Positions 1-9,572 of a DNA stretch of 64,000 nucleotides are shown here, piece by piece; within the stretch, counting starts at the first letter, position 1, and each line of letters opens with the position of its first letter. The position numbers were made by a program, and so were the translations under genes. Location of the stretch: assembly GCA_014529385.2 (NCBI GenBank), contig CM043945.1, positions 1,106,312-1,170,311 of the forward strand, read 5' to 3'. The notes under the pieces are model-generated. The model did no database searches. It was not told the DNA's origin and saw only the letters and a list, made by a program, of their open reading frames with translations. This stretch comes from Adiantum capillus-veneris. Taxonomy: Eukaryota > Streptophyta > Polypodiopsida > Polypodiales > Pteridaceae.

Positions 1-177
1 CTGTGTGGCTCTTCCCTTCTCCCATCCCTTGACTTAGCCTCATTGTATATATGTTGTTCTTTCATTGGGAGTGTCTCCCCATCATGTTTGTTGTAGCCCT
101 CTGCTGCAGAGGTGGTTGTAGCCCTACGGGCAGCTTTCATTAACTAATAGAAGGATCTTTTTCTCGGAAAAAAAAAA
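1..177 (+). mobile_element. 3' end of an L1-like LINE with poly-A tail
   Basis: This stretch matches, with few differences, the 3' end of the LINE that ends near 17545: the end of ORF2 at the words for PVWLFPPPLS, a short 3' UTR with a repeated tgtagccct motif, and ttctcgg followed by an A-tract at 168-177. The rest of the copy lies left of the window or is 5' truncated. It shows that at least two copies of this family exist here. Confidence 0.85.
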
Positions 178-283
178 GTATGGAGACCTATCAAGACAAA
201 AAAGAGCATGTTGTGTTAGTATGGAGACCCCATAATGAAATACAAAACTAGAGATTGCAATGTGCATAAGTCACAATGCACAC

Positions 284-818
284 TCACCGCGAAGCATGGA
301 AGGCAATGTGGTCGTGGAAGAAGAATCGGGCAACCGACCTATCCACCTCTTCCCTCAATTTAGGATTCCAATTTTTATTGAGGGTGCTTTGGGGATGCGC
401 AATGGAAGCCCCCAATGTGGATGCATTGGACTTGGAACGCTTGAGAGGTGGAGCCAAGGTTGGCTTGCCTTTGCTCTCGCGGTGTCGCCGTGGCGGAGGG
501 ATCAACGGCAACAAAACGGCCTTTCTTGGCTGCTTTGGCGACCTCATACACCGCGAGCTTCTCAAGAAGCTCCAACCTCTTCTCGCGTGTAATGTGGGGG
601 CAAAACTTCACCTCGTGGCCGGGTTCATAAAGAAGATGGGCTCGCACTTTGTTTGCACCACCCGTTCTCTTGTACGGGCATAGCTTGCATGTCCATGGCC
701 TTGCACTGCCACCTTGACCACGCCCGGTAGAGTTGACTTCATCCCACTATGACCATGTCTGCACGGCCGGCCTCCTTCAAGAAGAGCCGGCTTGAGAAGA
801 GGAGTTAGCTTGAGATGA
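284..818 (-). pseudogene. Decayed hAT-like transposase, N-terminal BED-type region
   Basis: Reading the minus strand from the ATG near 818 gives MSSQANSSSQAGSS, an in-frame TGA, then a TAG, then a BED-type zinc-finger-like segment (WTCKLCPYKRTGGANKVRAH, then GHEVKFCP) and a basic stretch KLAVYEVAKAAKK. A frameshift near 420-480 leads to REEVDRSVARFFFHDHIAF, the conserved region preceding the catalytic core in plant hAT proteins. It stops at a GTGAGT splice-donor-like site near 284, and the catalytic exons are absent. BED fingers bind the element's ends in known hAT transposases. Two stops and one frameshift make this a pseudogene. The family call rests on motif order only. Confidence 0.7.
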
Positions 819-1149
819 CATGATGGTGGAGCGTGAAGGTGGAGAAAGAGTAGAGGAGAGCTTGAAAGTTGAGAGGGTAGAGGAGGGGGAGAGTAGGTGG
901 AGAGCCTTGAGGATAGAGATAATGGTAGAGAGAAGACTCAAGGGTAGAGATCCGAGCGGCGAGCCTCGAGGAGAGGGTAGAGAACTTGAGGTGGAGAGCT
1001 TGACAGTTGAGACATAGTGACCCAAAGGGTGGCTTTTATAGCCATTGGGTTGCTTCAAACCTCCAAAAAATGGTTGTTGGGAGTGGAACCGGCCGTTTAA
1101 AACGGTCACATTTTCAAATTTAAAAATGGTTGACCCTTGATTGCTGTTC

Positions 1150-1397
1150 GTCCCCGTCCGTCCCCAGAACATTTCCCTGCGTTCCCGCCTGGCGTGCACT
1201 TTTCCATTCGTCCCCACCCATCCCCATCCCAGAGCCGGCCGTCCCACGTCCCTAGGCTCCGTTCCCTCCGTCCCCTGTGACTATGGTGGACGAGGTGTCT
1301 AAGCAAAAGGGGTTAGAGTTTTTTTTTTAAATCTGACTCTACCCCACTTATGGAGCACCGGCCGAGGGGCCTAAAACCTAAAACGACAAAAGCTTGA
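1150..1397 (-). repeat. hAT-like subterminal region, copy 1
   Basis: About 248 bp upstream of the hAT-like transposase on the minus strand. It contains repeated gtccccgtccgtcccc and ccgtccc motifs of the type found near hAT ends; on the minus strand a caggggacggaggg motif could be the terminus. It recurs at 17554-17798 at roughly 90% identity by eye, so the terminal region is duplicated in tandem, the second copy being split by the LINE. Confidence 0.6.
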
Positions 1398-1401
1398 ACT
1401 C

Positions 1402-1416
1402 AAAACCCAGTCCCCG
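1402..1416. repeat. Left target-site duplication of the LINE (15 bp)
   Basis: aaaacccagtccccg here is identical to 17546-17560, directly after the poly-A tail. Upstream sequence continues past 17560 as the hAT-like subterminal repeat, so this marks the LINE's 5' boundary at 1417. Confidence 0.9.
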
Positions 1417-1941
1417 TGGAGGAGACCCCCCAAAGTGTCACGCACTCGCTACTGCTGCTGCCCCCCCACCCCCCCCCGCTGCCCCTACGTTGCCTCCACT
1501 CCCGCCTACCCCAGCGTGCTGCCCCCCCATTCCCGCCGCTCCTGTGCGCTGCCCCACAGCCACACGTTGCCCCCCTCTTGGTATCGCGCTGCCCTGCGGG
1601 CCGCCTGCTGCCTGCCTGCGCGTTGCCATACTCCCTCCCCCCCCCAATCCCGCTTGCGCTCCCACACAGTATCCAGCTGCTCCCCCCCCCCCCCCCCCCC
1701 CCCCCTTTTTTTCCTGCATATTGGCTCGTGTAGCATTTGTCCTTTAGGGCAAGTGCTCGGCGCTCGTCTGCAGACCTTCTCCACCGCTCGTTCGTTTCGC
1801 CACAGCAGTAGACACAGATGGAGCCTCCAGCTCCGCCCCAGAGGTACTCGCCCGAAGCCCCCTCGCCCAACCCCGCTGAGCCCACCATCCGACTTGCTCT
1901 TTCACCGACAGAGCAAGCGAGCCTTGCCGCAAAGGTAGCGA
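1417..1941 (+). other. LINE 5' UTR and broken start of ORF1, with a 24-C tract
   Basis: Very C-rich, with many ccccccc runs and an uninterrupted run of 24 C at about 1682-1705 followed by 7 T. Proline-rich open frames here are a by-product of composition. Near 1870-1935 one frame reads RLALSPTEQASLAAKVAIAG, similar to the start of plant LINE ORF1 proteins, so the true ORF1 start probably lies here, out of frame with the next segment. Confidence 0.6.
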
Positions 1942-2532
1942 TTGCAGGCGACTTCTGTCATCTGCAAGATTCTCGGCACCCGACCTAGCAAAGGAGAGCT
2001 GCGTGACCTTCTCCAAGGCCGCCTTCTCGCAGAGGTGGGCAAGATCCTGGACGTGCAGATACTCGGACGAGGCTACTACCAGATCGAGTTTGAGACCTCC
2101 GAGATGGTGTCCAAGGTCATCGCCATGAGTCCACTGACCATCCGAGCAGCACGTGCCCACTTTTGACAGTGGAGACATGGTTTCGACCCTGCTTCGGATG
2201 TTCTAGTAGAGGAGGCAGACATCCCCATCTCGGTCTGCTATCCGGGTTTGCGGAGGGAGTACTTACCACTTCTATCCAGGATCGGCTCAGCCATTGGGAC
2301 TGTCCTGGAGACACCTCGGACGGCAGCATCAGTAGCTGCCAAAGGCGGCTGGCATTCCCTCAGTTCGAGTTTTGGTCAGAGACACTCACACGCTCCCGAA
2401 GGTTATTCTTTTGCCTCGGGTGAGTGGGGTTGGTTTAGACAAAGTGTGGACTATTCAGGCCTCCCGAACCAGTGCTTCATTTGTCGACAGATGGGCCATC
2501 TAGCGAAGGCCTGTCCACGGAGGAGGCCTTGA
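1942..2532 (+). pseudogene. LINE ORF1 (gag-like RNA-binding protein, DUF4283 type)
   Basis: The frame reads GRGYYQIEFETSEMVSKVI, then an in-frame TGA at 2164-2166, then QWRHGFDPASDVLVEEADIP and VCYPGLRREYL, the layout of plant LINE ORF1 DUF4283 domains. It ends with a CCHC zinc knuckle CFICRQMGHLAKAC. Such proteins coat the LINE RNA during retrotransposition. Downstream to about 3010 the sequence is proline- and serine-rich and broken. The start lies upstream in another frame, so at least one frameshift and one stop are present. Confidence 0.75.
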
Positions 2533-3126
2533 CCTACACCACAGCCTCAGCCCCAGTCTGCCAGGCCTGGCCCGCAGCCACAGACAGAGACAGCACACAC
2601 ATGCAGAGCCACCCTCCGAGCCTCGGGCTCCAACGGAGGAGGGATGGCAGCAGGCCCATGGTAGACGACGACACGGGCCACAGCGTCAGTCTGGCACTCA
2701 GAGTGGCCCTCAGGCGCCTACTCAGCAGCAGTGGGTTCCCACGGGGAACCGCTTTGGTCCTCTTGAGCAGGAGGTCCCTGCTCCAGGCCCCACCCCAGCT
2801 TCACCTTCGACAGCCCCTCCCCCCCCAAGAGTTGCCCCCCCTCTTCCTCATCCTCCCCCCCGCCTTCTGCTCCCACCGCCTCTTCACCTCGCCCCTCTAC
2901 CTCTGTCGCCCCCTCCCGCCCCTCTTCTCCACCGCTTCCCCCAGCTCCTTCTCCCCCCCCTCCTCCTCCAGTTCCATAATCGACCCAGGGGGCAGGGCCT
3001 TCTCCGGCGGCTAGGAGATCTCTTGGCAACGCCTTTGCCACAAGTCGCCTAGCGAGAGAGGGTCAGCCTTTCTTACGGCCCCCTCTGCAGGTACAGACAT
3101 CTTCCCTTCCAGCTATCCCTCATGGT

Positions 3127-5884
3127 ATGACGAGCATTGACATCCGGCGCCGCTGGGACTTCTTCGACTACGGCTTCACTCGTTTTCTCGGCGATCCCTC
3201 AACAGACCATAAGGCAGCCTGCTTCAGGGTCCATGCTCTGTTCCTTGCCGCTAGGGGGACAGAGGCCTTGGACTCAGCAGTTGGTTTCTCCTCCACCCTT
3301 TGCGGCAAGGCCCAGACAGCGTGGACTCTCGACTCAATGTTGGGATGGTTGCATACACAGGTCCTAGAGTTCTCTCACCACATGGGAGAACTAGGAGTTA
3401 CAGACATGCTACAGACTTTGTGGCCATTGGCCAAGCTTCCGGTGACACCCCCAGACTCAACAGGATGTAGGCACATTGTGGTTTACTACTTTGCTGATAC
3501 ACAATGTTTGCCATGCTTTGTATACATTCATGAGGACTCCTCGACAGAGGAGGTTGCTTTACGCATGGCTCGCTCTGCTTGGGCTTGGGCTAGGCACTCA
3601 TTGCAGTCACGCCTATCTAGAGGACGCTCGGATGCGGATTACTCCCCAACCAAGCCAGCCTCGAAGATAGCCCGTCTAACTGCTGCGGCAGCATCTGTTC
3701 TCTCACTCCCCATGAGGATCGTCTCATGGAACGTGGAGGGACTAGGTGGGCCCCAATTTCAGCGTCAACGGGGCCGATTGTGTCAGGAGCTTCATCGTTG
3801 CCTTGTGGGAGGAGAGATTGGTCTTCTTATGCTTCAGGAGCACCATCTATGTGAGAGCCGCATTCGGCGATGTGGTCAGCTTTTGCGTGGACGATACGAT
3901 ACTTTTTGGTCAGCTGCTTTTGGACCTGGAGGCATCCAGGGTGGGGTATGTATAACTATTGCAGACTCATTGCAACAGGCCATTGTGGGCAGAGGGATTA
4001 TTGTGCCAAGCAGGGCTCAGTGGATTACTATGCAGGTTCGGGGTGGCCTAGTGGGTTTCTTGAACATCTATGCGCCCAATGTGGCGAGTGCTCGTGCAGA
4101 GTTTTGGTCACAGATTGTTGAGTCTCTGCCGCAAGCAGATCATTGGTGCATAGGAGGGGACTTCAACATGTTGGAGGACCCTTTTGATAGGGTTGATGGC
4201 AGCCATGCTACTGTGCATGGAGTCGAGTTGGCAGCTTGGGAGAGGTTTTGTATGACTCTGAGGGTCTCGGATACATGGCAGCACTCTGGTTTTGTGAGGC
4301 CCCCAGACAATCTTGCCTTCTCTCGATCGGACCGCAGAGTGGGAGGAGTGATTCTATCGCGAATAGATCGCTTCTACACTAGTGACCACTTCAGTGACTT
4401 GGGAGGGTCAGTGGGCACCCTGGCAGGGACCTCCTCTCGGACCATGCACCAGTGATCCTCACAGTGGCAGACAGCCAGAGGAGTGGGAGCACGATGCTTC
4501 GCATCCCAGAGAGGGTCTTGTTGGACTCAGCACTCAGAGAGAGGGTAGAGGCTCTCTGGACAAAGGGCATGGACAGGCAGGATTCTCCTGCTGACAAAGT
4601 GGCCTCAGGCCTAGCTCAGATTAGCCATTTTTTTCTTCAGGAGTCTCTGGCTCGCCGGGCTGCAGCGAGAGAGGAGGAGCAGCGTCTCAGACGGGGCATT
4701 GCTTCATTACAGAGGATGCGGAAGCAGCATCCAGGCAGTCCTTGGTTGGAGGAGCAGTTACAACAGGCTCGACAGGAGCTTGCTGGCACAGAGGAGAGGC
4801 GACATGAGTTTGCTTTCCACCGACAGGCATCTAAGTGGACTCAGGTGGGCGACAGAGTCACTGGTGCTTTCTTTGAACAGTGGGACCTCGGCACTCGCAT
4901 GCCAAGGTCAGTCAGTTGAGGAGGCCCGACGGGTCAGTTGCTTGTGAACCCGAGGATATGCATGCAGTTGCTACTGACTTCTACCGTGAGTTACTGTCTG
5001 CAGAGCCCCAGTCAGAGCGGCAGGATGCATGCAGGAAGCAGGTTTGGGCACAGATGCCTTGTCTTGTGACTGAGGAGATGCGTCAGAGGCTAGAGATGCC
5101 GCTTCAGCTTGAGAAGCTGCACACGGCTCTCAAGGCCCTCCCCCGTGGTAGCTGTCCAGGTGAGGATGGGTTGACTCCCAGCTTTTTCTTGGAGTACTGG
5201 GACCTACTTGGCCCAGATCTCAGTAGTGCTTTTCAGTACATTTTGTACACACGAGTGATGCCTGCCAGCATGAGTGAGGGCCTGATCTACCTCATTCCCA
5301 AGGAGGGTGGCTCCTTGGATGAGATTCGACAGTGGCGCTCCATCATCATCCTCAACTCAGCCTACAAAATTCTTGTCAAGGCTCTAAGTTTGAGGATTCA
5401 GCCACTTTTAGAGAGCCTTATACATGGGACCCAGACAAGTTTTGTCAAGGAACGCAATATCCTTGACAACATCTTTACTTTTTGGGAGGCTTCTCCCCTG
5501 GCACGACTCCGTGGTGAGGACCTCGTGATTCTTCTTCTCGATTTTGAGAAGGCATACGACAAAGTTAACCGGGACTTTCTAGAGGGCACTCTACGCAGGA
5601 TGGGCTTCTCAGATGCTTGGATCAGAGGGGTGTCAGCCTTGTACAGACAGGCTCACAGTCAGGTACTTTTGTCAGGAGGTAGAGGTGATCGCTTCATGCT
5701 TACACGCTTGGTCAGACAGGGCTGTCCTCTTGTCCCCTTCCTCTTTATGTTCTATGCGGAGGCGATGAGCAGGTTTTTGGTGTCACAGCAGGTTCGTCTA
5801 CGGGGCTTAGCACTCCCTATTTGGGGAGATGAGCTACTCGACGCTGAGTTTGCCGACAACTCAGCCTTGAACTTAGATGGCCAG
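3127..5884 (+). pseudogene. LINE ORF2: AP endonuclease and reverse transcriptase (N-terminal and central parts)
   Basis: The endonuclease starts at RIVSWNVEGLGG (about 3717) and keeps LLMLQEHHL, GGDFNMLED and RIDRFYTSD. A frameshift at about 4435 moves the catalytic SDHAPV motif to the next frame, which runs on through a coiled region to about 4917. A second frameshift at about 4890 leads into RT: GEDGLTPSFF, IPKEGG, NSAYKIL, DFEKAYDKVNRDFL, RQGCPL. The catalytic motif reads FADN at about 5851 instead of FADD, losing one of the paired aspartates. ORF2 nicks target DNA and copies the LINE RNA onto it. The frame is cut at 5884 by an inserted LTR. Confidence 0.9.
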
Positions 5885-6517
5885 TGTTATGAGCGCGTAT
5901 AGAGCTAGAAGAGAGCGAGAGGAGGCGCTCACACTATACAAGAGCTTGGACTTGATGATAAGCTTAATATTGATTATAAGACTTAATACTTTATTAAGAG
6001 AGCTAGATACAAGACTTGGATTACATGACTTGAGTACAAGACAAGGCTTGATTGCAAGGACAAGACTTGAACATAAGAACTAGAAGAGGGATTTCCTCAT
6101 AGGAGCCTCACATCTGGTGTTGGCAAGACTGAGGGGCTTGTGGCCCAAAACCCCTATTTATGCTAGTGCTTGAGGAGGTTAGGACTTTCTAGGTTCTTCT
6201 TGAGGAGGTTAGAATCTTCTAGAACCTTCTGGATCCTTCTTTCAACTTTCTAGAGCTTTCCAAAACTTCTAGATTCTTCCGGAATCTTCTCCAAGCTTCT
6301 AGAAACTTCTTCATCCTTCTAGATCCTTCCGGAATCTTCTCCAAGCTTCTAGAAACTTCTTGATCCTTCTAGTCCTTCTAGAACCTTCTAAATCCTTCTT
6401 CAACTTTCTAGAGCTTTCCAGAAACTTCTAGATTCTTCCGGAATCTTCTCCATGTTTCTAGAAACTTCTAGAATCTTCTAGATCCTTCTAGCGATGATGT
6501 AGGCGATGATGCAGGCA
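5885..6517 (-). mobile_element. Probable solo LTR inserted in LINE ORF2
   Basis: A 633-bp block interrupts ORF2; RT sequence ends at 5884 and resumes at about 6518. It has TG...CA ends. On the minus strand it reads like an LTR: a heat-shock-element-rich upstream part, a TATA-like gcataaatagg at about 6153, and an AATAAA signal near 5990. The flanking five bases (gccag and gcgac) match at only three positions, so the target duplication is weak. No coding sequence is present. The parent element is not in the window. Confidence 0.6.
6188..6492 (-). promoter_or_regulatory. Dense array of heat-shock elements in the LTR
   Basis: About 300 bp built of alternating TTC and GAA triplets two bases apart, the binding pattern of heat-shock factors (nGAAnnTTCn). 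Stretches such as GAAtcTTCtaGAAccTTC (about 6213) and GAAacTTCtaGAAtcTTC (about 6457) give five or more contiguous correctly phased units. Part of the array is a repeated unit of about 50 bp. It lies upstream of the TATA-like box on the minus strand, as in known heat-responsive plant LTRs. Confidence 0.7.
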
Positions 6518-7523
6518 GCGACTGACTCTCAAGCATCCATGACAGCCAGGAGGCCAACCTTCACAGATGTGAGCAGGCTTTGGAGACCTTCTGTTGTGCA
6601 TCGGGCACACTGATCAACTAGAGAAAGACAGTGGCTTTCTCGGTTGGTAGTGCTCATGTGCCAGATAGGATGCCAGGAGAGGGTTTCAGGTGGATTCCCC
6701 CAGGGACTGCAGTTCGGTACTTGGGTTGTCAGGTTGGTTTGGACTTGTTTCAACGAGCAGCAGATTGCTCCCCTTCTCCTGTCTATCAGGAGAAAGTTGT
6801 TACATTGGAGCTCAGCACGACTTTCTCTAGCTGGCAGAGTAGTAGTTGCCAACCAGGTGTTGTTGGCGACTATGTAGTACATCACTTCCTGCTGGATCTT
6901 CTCGAGTTCTTGTATCCGCCAGGTAGAGAGGCTGATCAGGAACTTCCTTTGGTCAGGACGTGACACTCAGATAGCCCGAGCCAAGGTGGCTTGGCACGTC
7001 ATCACGCTTCCTTGTTCTCACGGAGGGCTTGGGATCATTGATCCAGCACAGCAGAGCAGAGCCCTTCTTGGGAAGTTCATCCTCAGAGGACTTCTTCCAG
7101 GTGAGGAGCCCTGGAAGGAGTTCTTGCTACAGCGGCTTCGTGCCAGGGTGCCTCGGTCAGGAGGCCCTTGGCAACCTTCGACCATATGGATCTTTACATA
7201 GATGCGCAGAGTTGGTTTGAGCAGGAGACTGGAGGACTGCTTTGCTGTGAGTTTGCTTCGATCTTGGGAGCTCTTACGGCGTGGCTTGGAGCAGAGACAG
7301 CCGACGTGCACGGAGGAGCGCCTACGACAACCCCTCGTCTGGAACCCCATGGTTAGCACTCAGAGAGGCCACTTGGTTGGTAGTCGGCCTCATGTTTCCT
7401 GGGGTCCCATGGCAGCAGGTCCAGCACGCTCTCTAGGTGACTGGCTAGAGTTCACAGGTTTGTCAGAGGAGGTGCAAGGGCTCCAGCTACAGGGCATGAG
7501 AGGGGTGCAACACATGTGTCAGG
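6518..7523 (+). pseudogene. LINE ORF2, post-RT segment
   Basis: Continues ORF2 after the solo LTR: QALETFCCASGTLIN, an in-frame TAG, then TVAFSVGSAHVPD and GTAVRYLGCQVGLDL, all typical of the region after the LINE RT palm. Frame changes follow near 6780 and 6900, then IARAKVAWHVITLPCSHGGL and GIIDPAQQSRALLGKFIL. It is cut at 7523 by element R and resumes at 16221. At least two frameshifts and one stop are visible. Confidence 0.85.
7519..7523. repeat. Left target-site duplication of element R (tcagg)
   Basis: tcagg at 7519-7523 is repeated at 16216-16220 directly outside the other LTR. The LINE ORF2 reading continues from one flank to the other. Confidence 0.9.
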
Positions 7524-8999
7524 TGAAACCGGCCTGTTCAATCCAAAAAGGGCGGTAGACTTTACTTCAAACCTTGATTTAGCTTTCACCCATTATTAGT
7601 CGTCTATTTTACCTGTACTTTCAAGACACAACAAAGGGGAGAGGGATACAGGCTGCTAGATTGCACCTGTATGAGTAGACGGACACCAGATTGGCCCCTA
7701 ACTTAGGCGCCCCTTTCGGTATTTCTTTATTGTTCAAAAGAGGGAATACACGCTGTGGTTCCCTACAAGCTGCCCCGCACGAACTCGGTTGAATTTCCAC
7801 TGTTCCAGCCCGATTTCGGCAGCATAACTGTACTAGAACCCTTCACGGTCAGTATTCCCACGCATTGAATGACTTTCCCGACGCATACGGGCACTTTGCA
7901 AAACCTGGCGAGAATCTGCAGCACGCTGAATTCTCTGTTTTCAGCCCTGAAAATGCGCTAGATCACCTGTACAGCGGTCCCCTTGCGTCCCCGAACCTCC
8001 TGGGGGTATTAGGGTCCGTTTAGGGCCAAATCCCTAAACCTGCAAAAATACACAGCACGCTGTAATTTACTGTTTCGGGCTCCGTTTCTCGTGCCGGTCG
8101 CATCCGTAGCAAGTCCTCGAGCTCCCGCACCTGTAGGGCTACTTGCCCTTTGAATCGGACGAGATTTCTGGCGTGAAACCTCTCCGAATTCACCTGTACC
8201 TGCGGGGGGATTAGCCGCTAGCTAATCTAGTACCTGTGCAAGAGGCTCTTGCCTCGGCAATCGCGCATGAACCCACACAACTGTACATTGGTCAAATGAA
8301 GAGCCCACTAGAGGGGCATAACATACTGCCAAAGGGGAGAGAGAGAGCAATGCGTAGCGTACAGGGCATCACTCCTGGCACCGCACTGTGCATAAGAGGG
8401 AAAGCAAGCACTCCATAGCTCTTAACCTGTGACAAATCTGAAAATGAGGCTCTCCCCCTCCTGAATTCAGCGCCACTTCTTGTTGCATGAGGCAAGTGCA
8501 CCAGAAGGTGCCACTTGGCACATTTATAAGCATTTTCCCGTTTCGGGGTTGCCGTCTAAAAATATCCCAACCGGTTGCCCAGTTGACTTCACGACAGAGT
8601 AAGAAAATGTTCCCCTTGTCATTCCGGAGGTAATGACGTCAACACATTTTCAAGTCCCAAAATAGCAGTTCCCTAAATTTTAGGAGATGCTGCCATTGTA
8701 TCTTTCTAGGTCATCCGACCCTCTTTGTACACTGCGGCCACATCCAGAACTGAAATGTAGCCTCTGTAGCAAAGGATTCCACTTTGGCTAGTCAATGACC
8801 CCACTTGGCTAACCATAGTCCTTGTCCAACCTTAGTGCTGTCTTGCCCTCAGGCCTAGACTCCCTCTGGACAGTTCCACACTAGCTATGCAATGCAGGGC
8901 AGTTAGATTTCCCGAGGGATGTTTCCAAAAAGTGAAAGTAAATAGATAATAAGAAAGAAATCAACAAAAAGGATAGATAGTAGTCACACGCTGGTGACA
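7524..8999 (-). repeat. 3' LTR of element R
   Basis: 1,476 bp, plus-strand ends tgaaaccgg...ctggtgaca (TG...CA). Nearly identical to 14744-16215. Differences include ctgtgg/ctatgg, gcgctag/gcgccag and a 4-base indel at about 8220. Confidence 0.95.
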
Positions 9000-9013
9000 T
9001 ACCCCCCTCTTGA
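9000..9013 (-). other. Polypurine tract of element R
   Basis: On the minus strand caagaggggggta lies directly before the 3' LTR (TGTCACCAG). It primes plus-strand DNA synthesis in LTR elements. Confidence 0.75.
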
Positions 9014-9572
9014 AATCTCAAACGTCCTCGTTTGCATCTATGTCGTACATGCTTACTGTCAACACTGATGTATTCAACACCTGTCGACACATATACGACA
9101 CATACATGCTCATTGTCAACCCTGGTGTATTCAACACCTCGTCGACTCATGTATTGCCTGCGTGTGAACCCTGTCCCAATGACATAGTGGTAGCTTCGCA
9201 CTCTGCCATTGCTTTGAGTCACTAACTTTCCAATGACAAAATGGTAGCTGCACATTTTGCCACTGTCTTATAGTACACGTTGGATCCCGTAACACTTTCG
9301 AGCATACCCAAACCGACAGTTTAAGAATGCAGTTACACATGTACTGTTCAATAGAAGCAATCACTGTATCCTTGACAAACTGACAAGAAATACTCACTTC
9401 TATAGCACTAACCAAACTTTTGGACATTCCATAAGAGCAATTGCCAAACTGACAATCTGTACAGCTCTAACATTCATGTAACAGGTATTTCATTTGAGCT
9501 CACTTTAAATACCATGTACATCATTTGTTTCAGAAGCCATTGTCACACTGACAATCCATTTAGCTTTGAAAC
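9014..9572. other. Non-coding 3' region of element R with a short tandem repeat
   Basis: No coding sequence between the chromodomain stop and the polypurine tract. At about 9050-9150 a unit of about 75 bp (catgct.actgtcaac...gtattcaacacc.gtcgac) occurs twice with differences. Scattered aaactgacaa motifs recur downstream. Confidence 0.6.

Noticed and set aside
260-683. Plus-strand open frames over the hAT-like region
   Set aside because: Shadows of the minus-strand BED-type coding sequence, which alone shows known motifs.
820-1247. Open frames on both strands upstream of the transposase
   Set aside because: Repetitive gtagag/ctctac composition of a probable 5' UTR; no domain.
1394-1938. Several overlapping proline- and glycine-rich open frames on both strands
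   Set aside because: They result from C-rich composition in the LINE 5' UTR; no conserved motif.
8236-8501. Small open frames repeated at 15452-15717
   Set aside because: They lie inside the two LTRs of element R and repeat because the LTRs do.
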